From Macrococcus sp. 19Msa1099 (GTDB taxonomy: Bacteria > Bacillota > Bacilli > Staphylococcales > Staphylococcaceae), in NCBI GenBank assembly GCA_019357535.2, contig CP079955.1, positions 1,860,001-1,924,000 of the forward strand: 64,000 nt of DNA, in the 5' to 3' direction. This document shows positions 1 through 12,141 of this stretch, one piece after another. The position numbers were made by a program, and so were the translations under genes. Numbering within the stretch: position 1 is the first letter of the stretch; every line of letters starts with the position of its first letter. The notes beneath the pieces are model-generated. The model made no database searches. It was given only the letters and a program-made list of their open reading frames with translations, and was not told where the DNA came from.

Positions 1-141
1 ATTATTCTGAATCGCATCTAGCGTAAATCCATCACGAACAATCCAGAATAAACCAATCCCAATTAGAAATAAATTCTCCTTTATCGCCTTTAATGCGTTT
101 GATAAGTACGTCGAATAATGGAGGGTATGTTTACTGTTCAT
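1..141 (-). CDS. PH-domain membrane protein, YdbT-like (5' part only)
   Basis: Only the first 47 codons lie in the window; the gene continues past the left edge. The ATG at 141 lies inside the last codons of the upstream gene (11-base overlap), so the two are translationally coupled. The visible part has a short polar head and then a hydrophobic stretch around residues 25-36 (LFLIGIGLFW), a likely membrane segment. The ydbS-ydbT pair next to a DEAD-box helicase gene is conserved in Bacillus and staphylococci, and YdbT-type proteins carry repeated bacterial PH (DUF304) domains. The assignment rests mainly on that context because the diagnostic domains are outside the window. Confidence 0.6.
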   Translation of the reverse strand, partial: MNSKHTLHYSTYLSNALKAIKENLFLIGIGLFWIVRDGFTLDAIQNN

Positions 142-607
142 AATGAATCTCCTTTATTCTCTCTATAATTTGTGATGCAATTAGCTCTGCATCATCAGCA
201 TACATCAACGGCATCACATTACTATCTCCGCGAGTATATACTGTAACTTGTGCTAATCGATATTTCTGCATTAACCAGCCACGTTTAATACAAACAGACT
301 GCATAATATCGACAGGTAATACCATACGTTCCGTAAAATATGCCCCACTGGATAGTTCAAGCGTTACTCGATTCAATTGATACTTCGTATATTTTTGGCG
401 AAGTCTGACACCAATAATAAGCTTGTACAACGGATAGAGCAATAATATAAAAATTAAAAAATCATATTTAATCGTCAAGTATTTATGCATCACAAAATAT
501 ATTACCCCGGAAATGACAGTGAATAATATAAATAGCATTATCGCTTTTACATACATATATTTAACAGCAGCTTGTGGTTGAAAATTATTTAAATCAATCT
601 CGTACAT
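131..607 (-). CDS. ydbS: PH-domain (DUF304) membrane protein, YdbS-like
   Basis: A 158-residue protein with two adjacent membrane segments (about residues 20-40 and 48-68), then a soluble domain containing the SGAYF / MVLPVDIMQSV type strand pattern of bacterial PH (YdbS) domains. The family has no defined enzymatic role; in Bacillus, ydbS/ydbT have been linked to resistance to lantibiotic-type peptides. The start is ATG 607: GGAGG lies six bases upstream, whereas the in-frame TTG at 613 abuts that ribosome site and cannot use it. It overlaps the next gene by 11 bases and lies downstream of cshA, from which it is separated by a terminator. Confidence 0.75.
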   Translation of the reverse strand: MYEIDLNNFQPQAAVKYMYVKAIMLFILFTVISGVIYFVMHKYLTIKYDFLIFILLLYPLYKLIIGVRLRQKYTKYQLNRVTLELSSGAYFTERMVLPVDIMQSVCIKRGWLMQKYRLAQVTVYTRGDSNVMPLMYADDAELIASQIIERIKEIHYEQ

Positions 608-660
608 GAGCAACCTCCATTCTTCAAAATTATACCAAAGATATAGAAAGACCTACAAAC

Positions 661-691
661 AAAAAAAAGCCAGGACATCTGTCCTGGCTTG
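661..691 (-). terminator. Rho-independent terminator after cshA
   Basis: An 11-bp stem (AAGCCAGGACA with its complement, 2-base loop) followed on the minus strand by a run of eight T. It lies 30 bases beyond the cshA stop codon and separates cshA from ydbS. Confidence 0.9.
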
Positions 692-720
692 ACTTGTGGC
701 TTAACGCTCCCAAGACAGCT

Positions 721-2295
<1,575 letters not shown>

Positions 2296-2314
2296 CTACT
2301 TATTCAACTTCTCT

Positions 2315-2343
2315 ATATTAGCATCATATGAAAATTATTACAA
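2315..2343 (-). promoter_or_regulatory. SigA promoter of cshA
   Basis: On the minus strand: -35 TTGTAA, 17-base spacer, extended -10 TGCTAATAT. Predicted transcription starts near 2308, leaving a leader of about 90 nt that holds two small hairpins (GGGTA...TACCC and TGCGTA-ACA-TACGCA). Confidence 0.7.
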
Positions 2344-2451
2344 ATATTTTAATCGTACTCTGTCACATATTATTCACAATAAAATGGCTGTAATTCATTA
2401 CAACCACTCACTTTATTAACTCATTCATTTGTTTATAAATTTATTTTTTCG

Positions 2452-3789
2452 TTATAATAATTCGTTAATTATTGTTTCAAGTTTCATCCCTCTGCTCGCT
2501 TTAAATAATACAGTCGTATGCGCATTGAGCATACCTTTTAGATGATTTGTAAGTGCCTCTTTCGTATCGAAGTGCTGAACTGTCGTAAAGGTCTCTGCCA
2601 CTTTTGAAATATGGCGTGCAGCATTACCTGTCGTAAACACATAGTCGATTTGTTTACCTTGTAAATATGCACCAACTTGTTCATGATACATGACTTCATC
2701 TTCTCCAAGCTCGAGTACATCACCGAACACGATGATCTTCACTTCACTATCCATCTGTGATACCGTATCAATTGCGGCTTTCATACTCGTTGGGCTCGCA
2801 TTGTATGCATCGTTGATAAGCAACGCACCGTCTCTGCCCTCAAGTTGTTCCATGCGCATTCCTGTAAGCTCCAGCTGCTGTAAACTATGATTGATTTGTT
2901 CTGAGGACAACCCTAGATAACTGCCGATTGCAATGGCTATTGTTGCATTACGCGCATTATGGCTTCCTAAAGTCGGAACAATGTATGTATCATCATTTAC
3001 TTTAAATTGTACATGCTTATCTTGCATTATCATTTCATGGATATAATATTCATTGTCTTCATTAAATCCTATGCGGTGTGCATCTTTATTATCTTTTACT
3101 AATGGTTTTAAGAGCACTTCATCACCATCATAGAATAATGGCCCTTTCAATCCATCCGTTATTTCATACTTTGCCTTGGCAATGCCCTCTCTTGAACCAA
3201 GATCCCTCATATGACTTTCGCCGATATTAGTTATTGCGGCAATATGTGGCTCTGCAATATGAGATAGCAATGAAATTTCTCCGAATCCAGACATTCCCAT
3301 TTCCAAAATAGAAATCTCTGTATCTTCATCGAGCTGGCATAACGTTAATGGTAATCCAATCTCATTATTATAATTGCCTTGTGTCTTCTTCACTTTGAAG
3401 TGAGGTGTCAAGACCGCTTCAATCATATCCTTAGTCGTCGTCTTACCATTACTACCTGTTACTGCAATAACTTTAGGACCAACTTCCTTTAAGTAAGCTT
3501 TCGATAATTGCTGAAGTGCAGTCAGTGTATCTTCCACCACAATTACCGGAAGGTCTCTTGGTATTTCTCCTGCATCACGCTGCCATAATGCGGCATGAGC
3601 CCCTTTGTCGATAGCGTCTGCTACATATTTATGTCCATCCACATGTTCTCCTTTAAAAGGAATAAACAGTACACCTTGATCAATATTTCTAGAGTCGATT
3701 GACACTCCAGAGATCATTACTTCTTGATACATCGCATCTAACGTACCTGTAGTATGCGTTTTTATCCAATTTAACGATCGATTTATCAT
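2452..3789 (-). CDS. murF: UDP-N-acetylmuramoyl-tripeptide--D-Ala-D-Ala ligase
   Basis: MurF, 445 residues, adds D-Ala-D-Ala to the UDP-MurNAc tripeptide in the cytoplasm, the last soluble step of the peptidoglycan precursor. The Mur ligase ATP loop TGSNGKTT is at residues 111-118, and the family motifs NYNNEIGLP, EMGMSG, SHNARN and NDAYNASP are all present. It begins five bases after the ddl stop codon without a strong ribosome site of its own, so coupling to ddl is likely. Ddl makes the dipeptide that MurF uses, so the two genes supply one step. Confidence 0.97.
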   Translation of the reverse strand: MINRSLNWIKTHTTGTLDAMYQEVMISGVSIDSRNIDQGVLFIPFKGEHVDGHKYVADAIDKGAHAALWQRDAGEIPRDLPVIVVEDTLTALQQLSKAYLKEVGPKVIAVTGSNGKTTTKDMIEAVLTPHFKVKKTQGNYNNEIGLPLTLCQLDEDTEISILEMGMSGFGEISLLSHIAEPHIAAITNIGESHMRDLGSREGIAKAKYEITDGLKGPLFYDGDEVLLKPLVKDNKDAHRIGFNEDNEYYIHEMIMQDKHVQFKVNDDTYIVPTLGSHNARNATIAIAIGSYLGLSSEQINHSLQQLELTGMRMEQLEGRDGALLINDAYNASPTSMKAAIDTVSQMDSEVKIIVFGDVLELGEDEVMYHEQVGAYLQGKQIDYVFTTGNAARHISKVAETFTTVQHFDTKEALTNHLKGMLNAHTTVLFKASRGMKLETIINELL

Positions 3790-3794
3790 AATTA

Positions 3795-4883
<1,089 letters not shown>

Positions 4884-5035
4884 TTAATAACATAATATTA
4901 TCATGATATAATGATACATGCACATTATTTCATGTGACACAAAATTACCTTAAACTCGGGTAACTTATCTATATATACTTTCAGATGATTTATGTATAAT
5001 AAAATTTATAATTATTTATGGTAAGGAGTAATCGC

Positions 5036-6238
5036 ATGCCAACAAATAAGACTCGCAATAAACCAAAACGTTCGTGGATTGAAAGAATTGATTGGTGGCT
5101 TATTATATTAATATTGGGTTTCTTTACAGTCAGCCTGGTAATTATCTCTTCTGCTATGACAGGTCAGCAGTATGGGACAAACTTTGCACTTAGACAAGTC
5201 TTTTATTATTCATTAGGATTTGCCCTCGCACTCTCAATCATGTTTATACATCCAAAAACAATAAAGAAGTGGACTTTCTTTATTTATTTACTAGGAAATA
5301 TCGCTTTATTAGGCCTGCTGATTCTACCAGAATCTTCATTTACCCCTGTGATCAATGGTGCAAAAAGCTGGTATGTATTTTTTGATAAGCTTAGCTTACA
5401 GCCTTCTGAATTTATGAAGATCATACTCATGCTGACATTAAGCAAAGTAGTATATGATCATAATCGATTTACATATTACAAGTCATTTCAGACGGACCTC
5501 ATATTACTTCTTAAAATAGGATTAACCGCAATGATTCCAATGATACTTATATTATTACAGAACGACCTTGGAACAATGCTTGTGTTGCTCGCTATCATAC
5601 TTGGTATCATCATCGTTTCTGGTGTGACTTGGAAAATACTCGCACCTTTTCTTATTACGGTTTCATTGCTCGGTGTCTCTATTATTATGATGATTATCTA
5701 TAAACCATCACTTATCGAGAAAATTCTTGGTATACAGACGTATCAGCTCGGCCGAATCAACTCATGGTTAAATCCTGCTCAGTATAGTGACGGGGAAGGA
5801 TTTCACCTAATGGAATCCTTGAAAGCGATAGGTTCTGGTGGATTGTTTGGTAAAGGTTATAAAGGCGGAGAAGTGTATATCCCCGAAAATCATACGGACT
5901 TCATTTTCTCAATTATCGGAGAAGAGTTTGGGTTTATCGGTTCCATTATAGTTTTAATATTGTTTTTAGCACTGTTTACACATCTCGTACGCTTAGCTCA
6001 AATTACAGTCTCACCATTTTCATCAATATTCCTTGTTGGATTTATCAGTATGATTGCCTTTCACGTATTCCAGAACGTCGGCATGACGATACAAGTTGTA
6101 CCGATAACAGGAATCCCATTACCATTTATCAGTTATGGGGGAAGTTCTTTATGGGCACTCATGTGTGGCATTGGCGTTACATTAGCTATTTATTACCACT
6201 CTAACCCCGAACAACTGAAGAAGTTAAAATCAAAATAA
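5036..6238 (+). CDS. rodA: SEDS peptidoglycan glycosyltransferase RodA/FtsW type
   Basis: An integral membrane protein of 400 residues with about ten hydrophobic segments. SEDS proteins polymerise lipid II into glycan strands together with a class B PBP. Family signatures seen: NGAKSWYVF with LQPSEFMKI, the AIGSGGLFGKGYKGG loop, VPENHTDFIFSIIGEEFG, and the C-terminal PLPFISYGGSS. ATG 5036 is chosen because AAGGAG lies at 5023-5028; the in-frame ATG at 5018 has no ribosome site. The position opposite ddl matches rodA in staphylococci, so RodA is preferred to FtsW. A TATAAT hexamer at 4995-5000 is the likely -10. Confidence 0.92.
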   Translation: MPTNKTRNKPKRSWIERIDWWLIILILGFFTVSLVIISSAMTGQQYGTNFALRQVFYYSLGFALALSIMFIHPKTIKKWTFFIYLLGNIALLGLLILPESSFTPVINGAKSWYVFFDKLSLQPSEFMKIILMLTLSKVVYDHNRFTYYKSFQTDLILLLKIGLTAMIPMILILLQNDLGTMLVLLAIILGIIIVSGVTWKILAPFLITVSLLGVSIIMMIIYKPSLIEKILGIQTYQLGRINSWLNPAQYSDGEGFHLMESLKAIGSGGLFGKGYKGGEVYIPENHTDFIFSIIGEEFGFIGSIIVLILFLALFTHLVRLAQITVSPFSSIFLVGFISMIAFHVFQNVGMTIQVVPITGIPLPFISYGGSSLWALMCGIGVTLAIYYHSNPEQLKKLKSK

Positions 6239-6271
6239 AAACAAGCGTTCAGAATTGAACGCTTGTTTTTA
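6237..6271. terminator. Bidirectional terminator between rodA and a small ORF
   Basis: An 11-bp perfect stem (ACAAGCGTTCA and its complement, 4-base loop) with A-rich sequence on the left and T-rich sequence on the right. It can end rodA transcripts and also those of the convergent small gene at 6284-6418. Confidence 0.88.
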
Positions 6272-6283
6272 TTCTATTATGTA

Positions 6284-6418
6284 CTATTTCAACTTTGCAG
6301 GTGCAACATTTGGTAATGTACGCATTACCTCAAAACGGGACTTAGTCTTTGAGATATTTACACCTAGTGAAGAAAGCAGAGTGACAACACTTTTAATCTT
6401 TTCTTGCGATTGTTTCAT
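6284..6418 (-). CDS. Small basic protein of unknown function (44 aa)
   Basis: A 44-residue Lys/Arg-rich protein beginning MKQSQEKIKSVV and ending NVAPAKLK, with no membrane segment. ATG 6418 has GGAG eight bases upstream; a longer in-frame start at 6478 lacks one. A plausible SigA promoter lies just upstream and a bidirectional terminator just downstream, so it looks like a complete single-gene unit, not a chance frame. I do not recognise the family. The short amphipathic basic character could suit a nucleic-acid-associated or regulatory peptide, but nothing shows this. Confidence 0.6.
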   Translation of the reverse strand: MKQSQEKIKSVVTLLSSLGVNISKTKSRFEVMRTLPNVAPAKLK

Positions 6419-6448
6419 AAAAATCACTCCAATCCATTTGTTAATACT

Positions 6449-6477
6449 AGTGTAACCGAAATCATTATCGCTGACCA
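6449..6477 (-). promoter_or_regulatory. Possible promoter of the 44-aa gene
   Basis: Minus strand TGGTCA, 17 bases, TACACT: four of six matches in each hexamer, placed about 30 bases before the ATG at 6418. Confidence 0.45.
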
Positions 6478-6607
6478 TAGGCCTATAGTCTTATTTATGT
6501 TAATTTATCGATAACTTTATGAATTATTTGTTAAATATTACAATGGCACTCTACGTACCATGCTTCTGTCTATTCATGTATAATAGATTTAATTAGGAGG
6601 GGTTATA

Positions 6608-8083
6608 TTGGAGCAGTTATCACAAATTGATTACTCACAAATTTTCTCAATTTTATTTTTTGTAGGATTCATCTTTAACATCTTTTTAGCTTTCGTCATC
6701 ATCTTTTTTGAACGAAGACAAGCCGGCTCTACGTGGGCATGGCTACTCGTACTATTTTTCTTACCTATCATCGGATTCATCCTTTATCTATTGTTCGGTC
6801 GTCAAATCAACCATCAGACCATATTCACTTTAAATGATGAAGACCGGTTAGATCTAGAACGTATTGTCAGTGCTCAGCGTACAGCTATAGACAATGGTAA
6901 TATAGAAGTGCGTTCTGGAGAAATTATTAAACATAGTCATATCATCAGAATGTTGCTGCACAACTATGCCTCTTTTCTAACCACTGATAATAAGGTGGAA
7001 ATCTTAACAGATGGCAGAAAGAAATTTGATGCTTTATTAAATGATATTCATAACGCAACAGATCATATTCATATTCAGTACTATATCTTCAAAAAGGATG
7101 GTATCGGTCTAGAAATCCTCAATGCACTGATGAAGAAGCTTGAAGAAGGTGTAGAAGTGAAGATGCTCTATGATGATATCGGTTCAAGAACTTTGTCTCT
7201 CTCCAGATTCAAGCAGTTCAAAAAACTGGGTGGGCAAGTAGAATCCTTCTTTCCTTCTAAATTACCGCTTATTAACTTTAGAATGAATAATCGAAATCAC
7301 CGTAAGATTGTCGTAATCGACGGTAAAATAGGCTATATCGGCGGGTTTAATGTCGGTGATGAATACCTGGGTCTGGATAAGAAATTTGGTTACTGGCGTG
7401 ATACGCATCTCAGAGTAGAAGGCGATGCAGTAAATGCCTTACAGCTCCGTTTTATGATGGACTGGAATTCACAGATTACCCGTGACTTCATGTCTTATGA
7501 CAAGAAGTACTTTCCAGATGTAACAAGCAAAGGTGATATCGGCATTCAGATTGTATCAAGCGGACCGGATTCCTCTGCTCAACATATAAAAAACGGATAT
7601 CTTAAAATGATTACATCCGCAAAAAAATCCATATATATTCAGTCTCCCTACTTCATCCCTGATACGTCATTACTCGATGCATTAAAAATTGCTGCAATGA
7701 CTGGTGTAGAAGTTAATATCATGATTCCAAATAAACCTGACCATCCGTTTGTATATTGGGCTACATATTCAAACGTCGGTGAACTTCTCAATGTCGGTTG
7801 TAATATCTTCATTTATGAGAATGGCTTTATTCACACAAAGATGCTCCTCATCGATGACGAAGTTGCAAGCGTCGGAACTGCCAACATGGACTTTAGAAGC
7901 TTTGAATTAAATTTTGAAGTGAATGCCTTTATATACGATGATATCGTAGCCAAAGAATTGCGAAAATCATTTGAAGACGATGTACACGTTTCTTCGCAAC
8001 TCACCAAAGAAATTTATGATCAGCGTGTCCTCCTTATTCGTGTGAAAGAAGCAATTGCGCGACTGCTTTCTCCAATATTATAG
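6608..8083 (+). CDS. cls: Cardiolipin synthase
   Basis: A membrane enzyme of 491 residues that condenses two phosphatidylglycerols to cardiolipin. Two N-terminal membrane segments (about residues 12-35 and 44-63) precede two phospholipase D domains, each with an intact HKD motif: His231/Lys233/Asp238 and His409/Lys411/Asp416. The length is normal for bacterial Cls. The start is TTG 6608 behind a strong AGGAGGGG, with no better ATG nearby. It appears monocistronic. Confidence 0.95.
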   Translation: MEQLSQIDYSQIFSILFFVGFIFNIFLAFVIIFFERRQAGSTWAWLLVLFFLPIIGFILYLLFGRQINHQTIFTLNDEDRLDLERIVSAQRTAIDNGNIEVRSGEIIKHSHIIRMLLHNYASFLTTDNKVEILTDGRKKFDALLNDIHNATDHIHIQYYIFKKDGIGLEILNALMKKLEEGVEVKMLYDDIGSRTLSLSRFKQFKKLGGQVESFFPSKLPLINFRMNNRNHRKIVVIDGKIGYIGGFNVGDEYLGLDKKFGYWRDTHLRVEGDAVNALQLRFMMDWNSQITRDFMSYDKKYFPDVTSKGDIGIQIVSSGPDSSAQHIKNGYLKMITSAKKSIYIQSPYFIPDTSLLDALKIAAMTGVEVNIMIPNKPDHPFVYWATYSNVGELLNVGCNIFIYENGFIHTKMLLIDDEVASVGTANMDFRSFELNFEVNAFIYDDIVAKELRKSFEDDVHVSSQLTKEIYDQRVLLIRVKEAIARLLSPIL

Positions 8084-8280
8084 GGGGCAGTTCAAGTCCC
8101 ACATCTATTATATAAATCCAAACTTGCATAACATAAAATCTAGAGTAATCTTTGCAAAGAATAAGCTATGTACAACAAGATCGATTGAAACAGTATGTGT
8201 CTGTTGTCTCGTAAGTTCAAAATGGCATCTAATTCCCATCTGCTGCACCCGCTTACAAAAAAGAAAGGATTTTTCACAAT

Positions 8281-8919
8281 ATGAAAAGCAATATAATTGA
8301 AATTACCGAAGAATTTGTGAAAGGTATACACAAACATGATTCATCAGGCCATGACTTCGCGCATATCAATCGTGTAAGAAAGCTTGCACTGTATATTGGA
8401 AAGCGAGAAGGCGCAGATCTATTTATCGTAGAAATGGCTGCACTTTTGCATGATACCGTTGACGAGAAACTGTTCAATGAACAATCTTCCTGGGAAAGAC
8501 TTGATCACTTTTATACAACAATTGGATTGAGTGATGCACATATAGCACAAATCAATCATATTTTGTGCTATATGAGTTTTAAAGGTGGCGCTAATGAAGG
8601 TAAACTGAAGTCACTTGAAGGATTTGTCGTACAGGATGCTGACCGTATTGATGCACTCGGTGCAATCGGTATCGCACGCACATTTATGTTTGCAGGTAAA
8701 TTTGGAGAAGCAATGTATGATCCAGAGACTAAGCCACGTGAAGATTTAAGCAATTATAGAACACCTGGTACTGCCATCAATCATTTTTATGAAAAACTTT
8801 TTAAACTCATCCATCTTATGAATACTGAAACTGGAAGGCAGATTGCACAGTCACGTAATGATTACATGCAGCAGTTTATCGATATATTTTTACAGGAATG
8901 GTACGGAGAGAAATTATAA
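8281..8919 (+). CDS. HD-domain phosphohydrolase, YpgQ-like
   Basis: A 212-residue protein of the HD superfamily. Metal ligands visible in order: His28 in GHDFAHINRV, His57-Asp58 in ALLHDTVDE, and Asp in VQDADRIDALG. This arrangement is that of the YpgQ/YedJ-type hydrolases, which cleave nucleotide phosphates; the physiological substrate is unknown here. The ATG at 8281 has AAAGGA about ten bases upstream. A strong hairpin follows the stop codon. The 197 bases before it (8084-8280) hold no gene I can support. Confidence 0.85.
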   Translation: MKSNIIEITEEFVKGIHKHDSSGHDFAHINRVRKLALYIGKREGADLFIVEMAALLHDTVDEKLFNEQSSWERLDHFYTTIGLSDAHIAQINHILCYMSFKGGANEGKLKSLEGFVVQDADRIDALGAIGIARTFMFAGKFGEAMYDPETKPREDLSNYRTPGTAINHFYEKLFKLIHLMNTETGRQIAQSRNDYMQQFIDIFLQEWYGEKL

Positions 8920-8920
8920 A

Positions 8921-8966
8921 GAAATACCGGACAATACTGATAATCAGTACGGTCCGGTATTTTTAT
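8921..8966. terminator. Long-stem terminator between the HD gene and yidC
   Basis: ACCGGAC pairs with GTCCGGT, and an inner TACTGA/TCAGTA extends the same hairpin; a T run follows on the plus strand. The flank is T-rich enough on the minus strand to serve the convergent yidC gene too. Confidence 0.85.
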
Positions 8967-8981
8967 TTAAGTTATATTACA

Positions 8982-9842
8982 TTATCTTCTTTTCTTCTTT
9001 TTTGAAGATACAACTTGTGTATTCTTTGGTTGTTTCGTACGCTCATTCTCTTCGTGCGCTTCGATTAATGGTGCAATTTCTTCGTGCACTTTCTTCTTGT
9101 AGAACTTGTTTCCTAACCAAGTCTGTAACACTAAGAATGCTCCACCTACAGCCCAATATAATGGTAATGCTGCAGGAGAAATGGCTGACATCCAGACAAT
9201 CATAATTGGCGAGATAAACATCATCATACGCATCTGTGCTTTTTGTTCTTCTGGTATGTTCTGCATAGAAACGTAAGCTTGTAATGCGTATACAATACCT
9301 GCGATAACTGTCATCGCGATATCCGTCTTCGTTAACTCAAACCATAAGAAATTCGGATACTGTGTGATGCCACCTTCAGTTGGATACTTCAATACATAGA
9401 ATAATCCAGTGACGATTGGCAATTGAATTAATAATGGTAAACATCCCATGTTTAATGGGTTAATACCATTTTCTTTGTATAATGCCATCATTTCCTGGTT
9501 TGCTTCCATCTTCTCTTCTTGCGTGCGCGCACGCTTTACTCGTTCTTGAATCTCTGTCATCTGCGGCTTGATTAAAGCCATTTTCTCACGCATAACGCTT
9601 TGGTTCTTATATGTTTTCATCATAAATGGGAAGAGCGCTAAACGTACGATTAATGTAATCGCAATAATCGCAAGTCCGTAGTTATGTCCCATATGCGCCC
9701 CTAACCAGTGAATTAACTGGTCTAAAGGATGCACAAATGTATCATAGAAAAATCCATTACGGTTTGATTCTTTTGAATAGTCACAGCCAGATAAAATTAT
9801 CGCTGCAGTAAATACTAGGAGCCATATCGACTTCTTTTTCAT
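8982..9842 (-). CDS. yidC: Membrane protein insertase YidC (lipoprotein)
   Basis: YidC/Oxa1/SpoIIIJ family, 286 residues. It inserts and folds inner membrane proteins, including subunits of the ATP synthase encoded further along. The N-terminus is a lipoprotein signal with lipobox LSGC (Cys20). Hydrophobic segments of the conserved core follow, with the basic VKRARTQEEKMEANQEM cytoplasmic hairpin and a Lys-rich tail (SSKKKKRR) that helps dock ribosomes. GAGGTG precedes ATG 9842. The family, position and length match staphylococcal YidC. Confidence 0.95.
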   Translation of the reverse strand: MKKKSIWLLVFTAAIILSGCDYSKESNRNGFFYDTFVHPLDQLIHWLGAHMGHNYGLAIIAITLIVRLALFPFMMKTYKNQSVMREKMALIKPQMTEIQERVKRARTQEEKMEANQEMMALYKENGINPLNMGCLPLLIQLPIVTGLFYVLKYPTEGGITQYPNFLWFELTKTDIAMTVIAGIVYALQAYVSMQNIPEEQKAQMRMMMFISPIMIVWMSAISPAALPLYWAVGGAFLVLQTWLGNKFYKKKVHEEIAPLIEAHEENERTKQPKNTQVVSSKKKKRR

Positions 9843-9928
9843 TTTTTCACCTCATAATATTATTCACATAGAGGTTATTTTATCATAAATCTAGGTATAC
9901 ATAAACAAAAACCATGATATTTTACTTT

Positions 9929-10564
9929 TTACTTATAATACTGTAAGTAATCTGTAACAACTTGCTTAATATCACTGCTTCTTGTAATAGATGAAATGGT
10001 AGAGATACCATCTGCTCCTGAAGCGATAATCATTTCACAGTTGCTACTTGTTATTCCACCAATTGCTACAATTGGAATGTCTTCATCATGTAGACGCATC
10101 TTACGTATCAGTTCAATACCACCGGGCTTTTTCGCATCACTCTTACTACTTGTTTCATATACAGGACCGACACCTATATAGTCCACATGTGTTAAATCTG
10201 ACTGATCATACTCTTCAAAATTACCGACAGACAATCCTATGATTTTTCCGTGGAAGTCATCGATGATATTTTCTATCTTTTCATCACCCTGTCCAAGATG
10301 AATACCGTCTGCATCAATTGCTTTAGCAAGTGCAACATCGTCATTGACGATAAATGAAACTTTATAGTCTTTACATAGCTTAAATAAACGTTCAGCAAGT
10401 AGTTGTTTCTCTTGCCCCATCTTTGCTTTCGGACCTTTCTCTCTAAACTGAAACATTGTAATTCCTGCTTCAAGCGCTTCCTTTAGCACACGTTCTAAGT
10501 CACCGTCAGGAACGTCAGAAGTCCCTGCAATGAAATATACATGAAGCATCTCTCTTTTAAACAT
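9929..10564 (-). CDS. thiE: Thiamine-phosphate synthase
   Basis: ThiE, 211 residues, a TIM barrel joining HMP-PP and THZ-P to give thiamine monophosphate. Seen: FQFREKG (pyrophosphate site), FIVNDDVALA, DGIHLGQGD, VGPVYETSSK and the phosphate-binding VAIGGITSSN. It is last of the TPP-riboswitch operon, three bases after thiM. No thiG/thiC genes are present, so this operon couples salvaged pyrimidine and thiazole. Confidence 0.95.
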   Translation of the reverse strand: MFKREMLHVYFIAGTSDVPDGDLERVLKEALEAGITMFQFREKGPKAKMGQEKQLLAERLFKLCKDYKVSFIVNDDVALAKAIDADGIHLGQGDEKIENIIDDFHGKIIGLSVGNFEEYDQSDLTHVDYIGVGPVYETSSKSDAKKPGGIELIRKMRLHDEDIPIVAIGGITSSNCEMIIASGADGISTISSITRSSDIKQVVTDYLQYYK

Positions 10565-10567
10565 AAG

Positions 10568-11353
10568 CTACACTTCTTTCACACGTGATTCCTTTGCTAT
10601 ATCATCTTGTTGAATTAAATAGAGCTGATCTATTAAATTCACAGCAAAATGTCCTGGCAAGGTCCCATTAGCACTGTGCTCAGCACGTTCTGCCGCAATC
10701 GTATAAGTCGCAATTGCTTCTGTTAATAATGCTAATGAAGGTTTAGTTTCATTATATATGAAACTTGCAACAACTGCTCCTAATAAACATCCTCCTCCTG
10801 TGACTTTCGTCAGGAGCGGTGTCCCATTTTCCACTAAAGCGATTTGTCCATCCTGACAGATTGCATCAACCGCACCGGTTACGATAATCGCAGTATTGAA
10901 CTTATCATATGCTCTTCGCGCAACGCTTTCAGTCGATAGCGATTGATCTGCATCTGTCCCTTTCATTGTGGCATCTTCTGTTAATGCTGCAAGCTCTGAC
11001 GCATTCCCACGAATGACACTAATATGATGCTCGTTCAGCAATTTTAAGCAGAAGTCTTTACGAAACTTAGATGCACCACAAGCGACAGGATCAAGTACGA
11101 TAGGTACATGATGTTTATTTGCAAATGCAGCCGCTTGTAACATGTTTTCCTTATCCCCTTCTTCAATTGACCCTATATTGATCAGTAACGCACCAGCATA
11201 CGCTAAAAACTCATCCATTTCTTGACGTTCTGTCGCCATCGCAGGGCTTGCACCAAGTGCGAGCAGACCGTTCGCTGTAAAGTTTTTGACGACATCATTC
11301 GTAATACAGATGATCAACGGGTTGTCTTTACGAAGTTGAGTGAGTTTTGTCAT
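10568..11353 (-). CDS. thiM: Hydroxyethylthiazole kinase
   Basis: ThiM, 261 residues, phosphorylates salvaged 4-methyl-5-(2-hydroxyethyl)thiazole, supplying the THZ-P used by ThiE. Ribokinase-like motifs: ITNDVVKNFTANGLLALG, DPVACGAS, RGNASEL and the catalytic TGGGCLLGA loop with its Cys. Its ATG overlaps the thiD stop codon by one base (TAATG), showing translational coupling. Confidence 0.96.
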   Translation of the reverse strand: MTKLTQLRKDNPLIICITNDVVKNFTANGLLALGASPAMATERQEMDEFLAYAGALLINIGSIEEGDKENMLQAAAFANKHHVPIVLDPVACGASKFRKDFCLKLLNEHHISVIRGNASELAALTEDATMKGTDADQSLSTESVARRAYDKFNTAIIVTGAVDAICQDGQIALVENGTPLLTKVTGGGCLLGAVVASFIYNETKPSLALLTEAIATYTIAAERAEHSANGTLPGHFAVNLIDQLYLIQQDDIAKESRVKEV

Positions 11354-12141
11354 TATTCAACCTCCTGAAACTTAAAGTGATTTACTGGGCCCTGGCCATG
11401 ACCAATTCCAGGAGTGTACTTAATGGCCATATCCATATAGCGCTTCGCTAATCGCACAGCATCTTCTATACTCTTCCCTTTGGCAAATTCTGCTGTGATG
11501 ACAGCTGAATAAGTACAGCCCGTGCCATGTGTGTGCTTCGTATTATAACGTTCTCCAGGCAAAGTAATTAATCCCGTCTTTGTGAAGAGATAGTCAGTCG
11601 CATCTCCCTTTAAGTGTCCACCTTTGATAAGCACGCTTCGAGAACCAATTTCATCGATAAATATTTTTCCTGCACGTAAGATATCTTCTTCCGATTCCAC
11701 CTTCATTTCAACAATTTTCTCTAGCTCAGGTATATTTGGTGTCACCACCGTCGCAATATCCAGTAACTTCGTGCGTACGGCGTTCTGTCCGTTCTCATCG
11801 AGCAACAAATCTCCACTTTTAGCCACCATCACAGGATCGATGACATACGGGACGTTATAACGTTCTATATACGGTCTCACCACGTCCATCACTGCACTTG
11901 TTGCTAACATCCCTGTCTTTACTGCATCCGGAACAATGTCTGAATATACACTTTCAAGTTGTTTCTGTATAATGTCCACAGGCTGGTTAAAGACATCCTG
12001 CACACCTAATGTATTCTGTGCAACAAGACTTGTTACTACACTCATCCCGTATACGCCGCGTGACTGAAAGACTTTCAAGTCGACTGTCGTCCCAGCACCT
12101 CCTGTAGGATCGGTTCCGGCAATCGATAATGCTGTTTTCAT
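11353..12141 (-). CDS. thiD: Hydroxymethylpyrimidine/phosphomethylpyrimidine kinase
   Basis: ThiD, 262 residues, phosphorylates HMP twice to HMP-PP. Motifs: IAGTDPTGGAG at the N-terminus, DPVMVAKSG, and the HGTGCTYSA anion-hole loop. ATG 12141 is chosen because GGGAGGG lies six bases upstream; a GTG/ATG-type start further upstream would put the ribosome site inside the gene. The start shares one base with the tenA stop (TGATG), so tenA, thiD and thiM form one coupled unit. Confidence 0.95.
   Translation of the reverse strand: MKTALSIAGTDPTGGAGTTVDLKVFQSRGVYGMSVVTSLVAQNTLGVQDVFNQPVDIIQKQLESVYSDIVPDAVKTGMLATSAVMDVVRPYIERYNVPYVIDPVMVAKSGDLLLDENGQNAVRTKLLDIATVVTPNIPELEKIVEMKVESEEDILRAGKIFIDEIGSRSVLIKGGHLKGDATDYLFTKTGLITLPGERYNTKHTHGTGCTYSAVITAEFAKGKSIEDAVRLAKRYMDMAIKYTPGIGHGQGPVNHFKFQEVE

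Noticed and set aside
8086-8112. tRNA-like T-arm (GTTCAAGTCCC)
   Set aside because: No acceptor stem, D-arm or anticodon arm can be built around it; not a tRNA gene.
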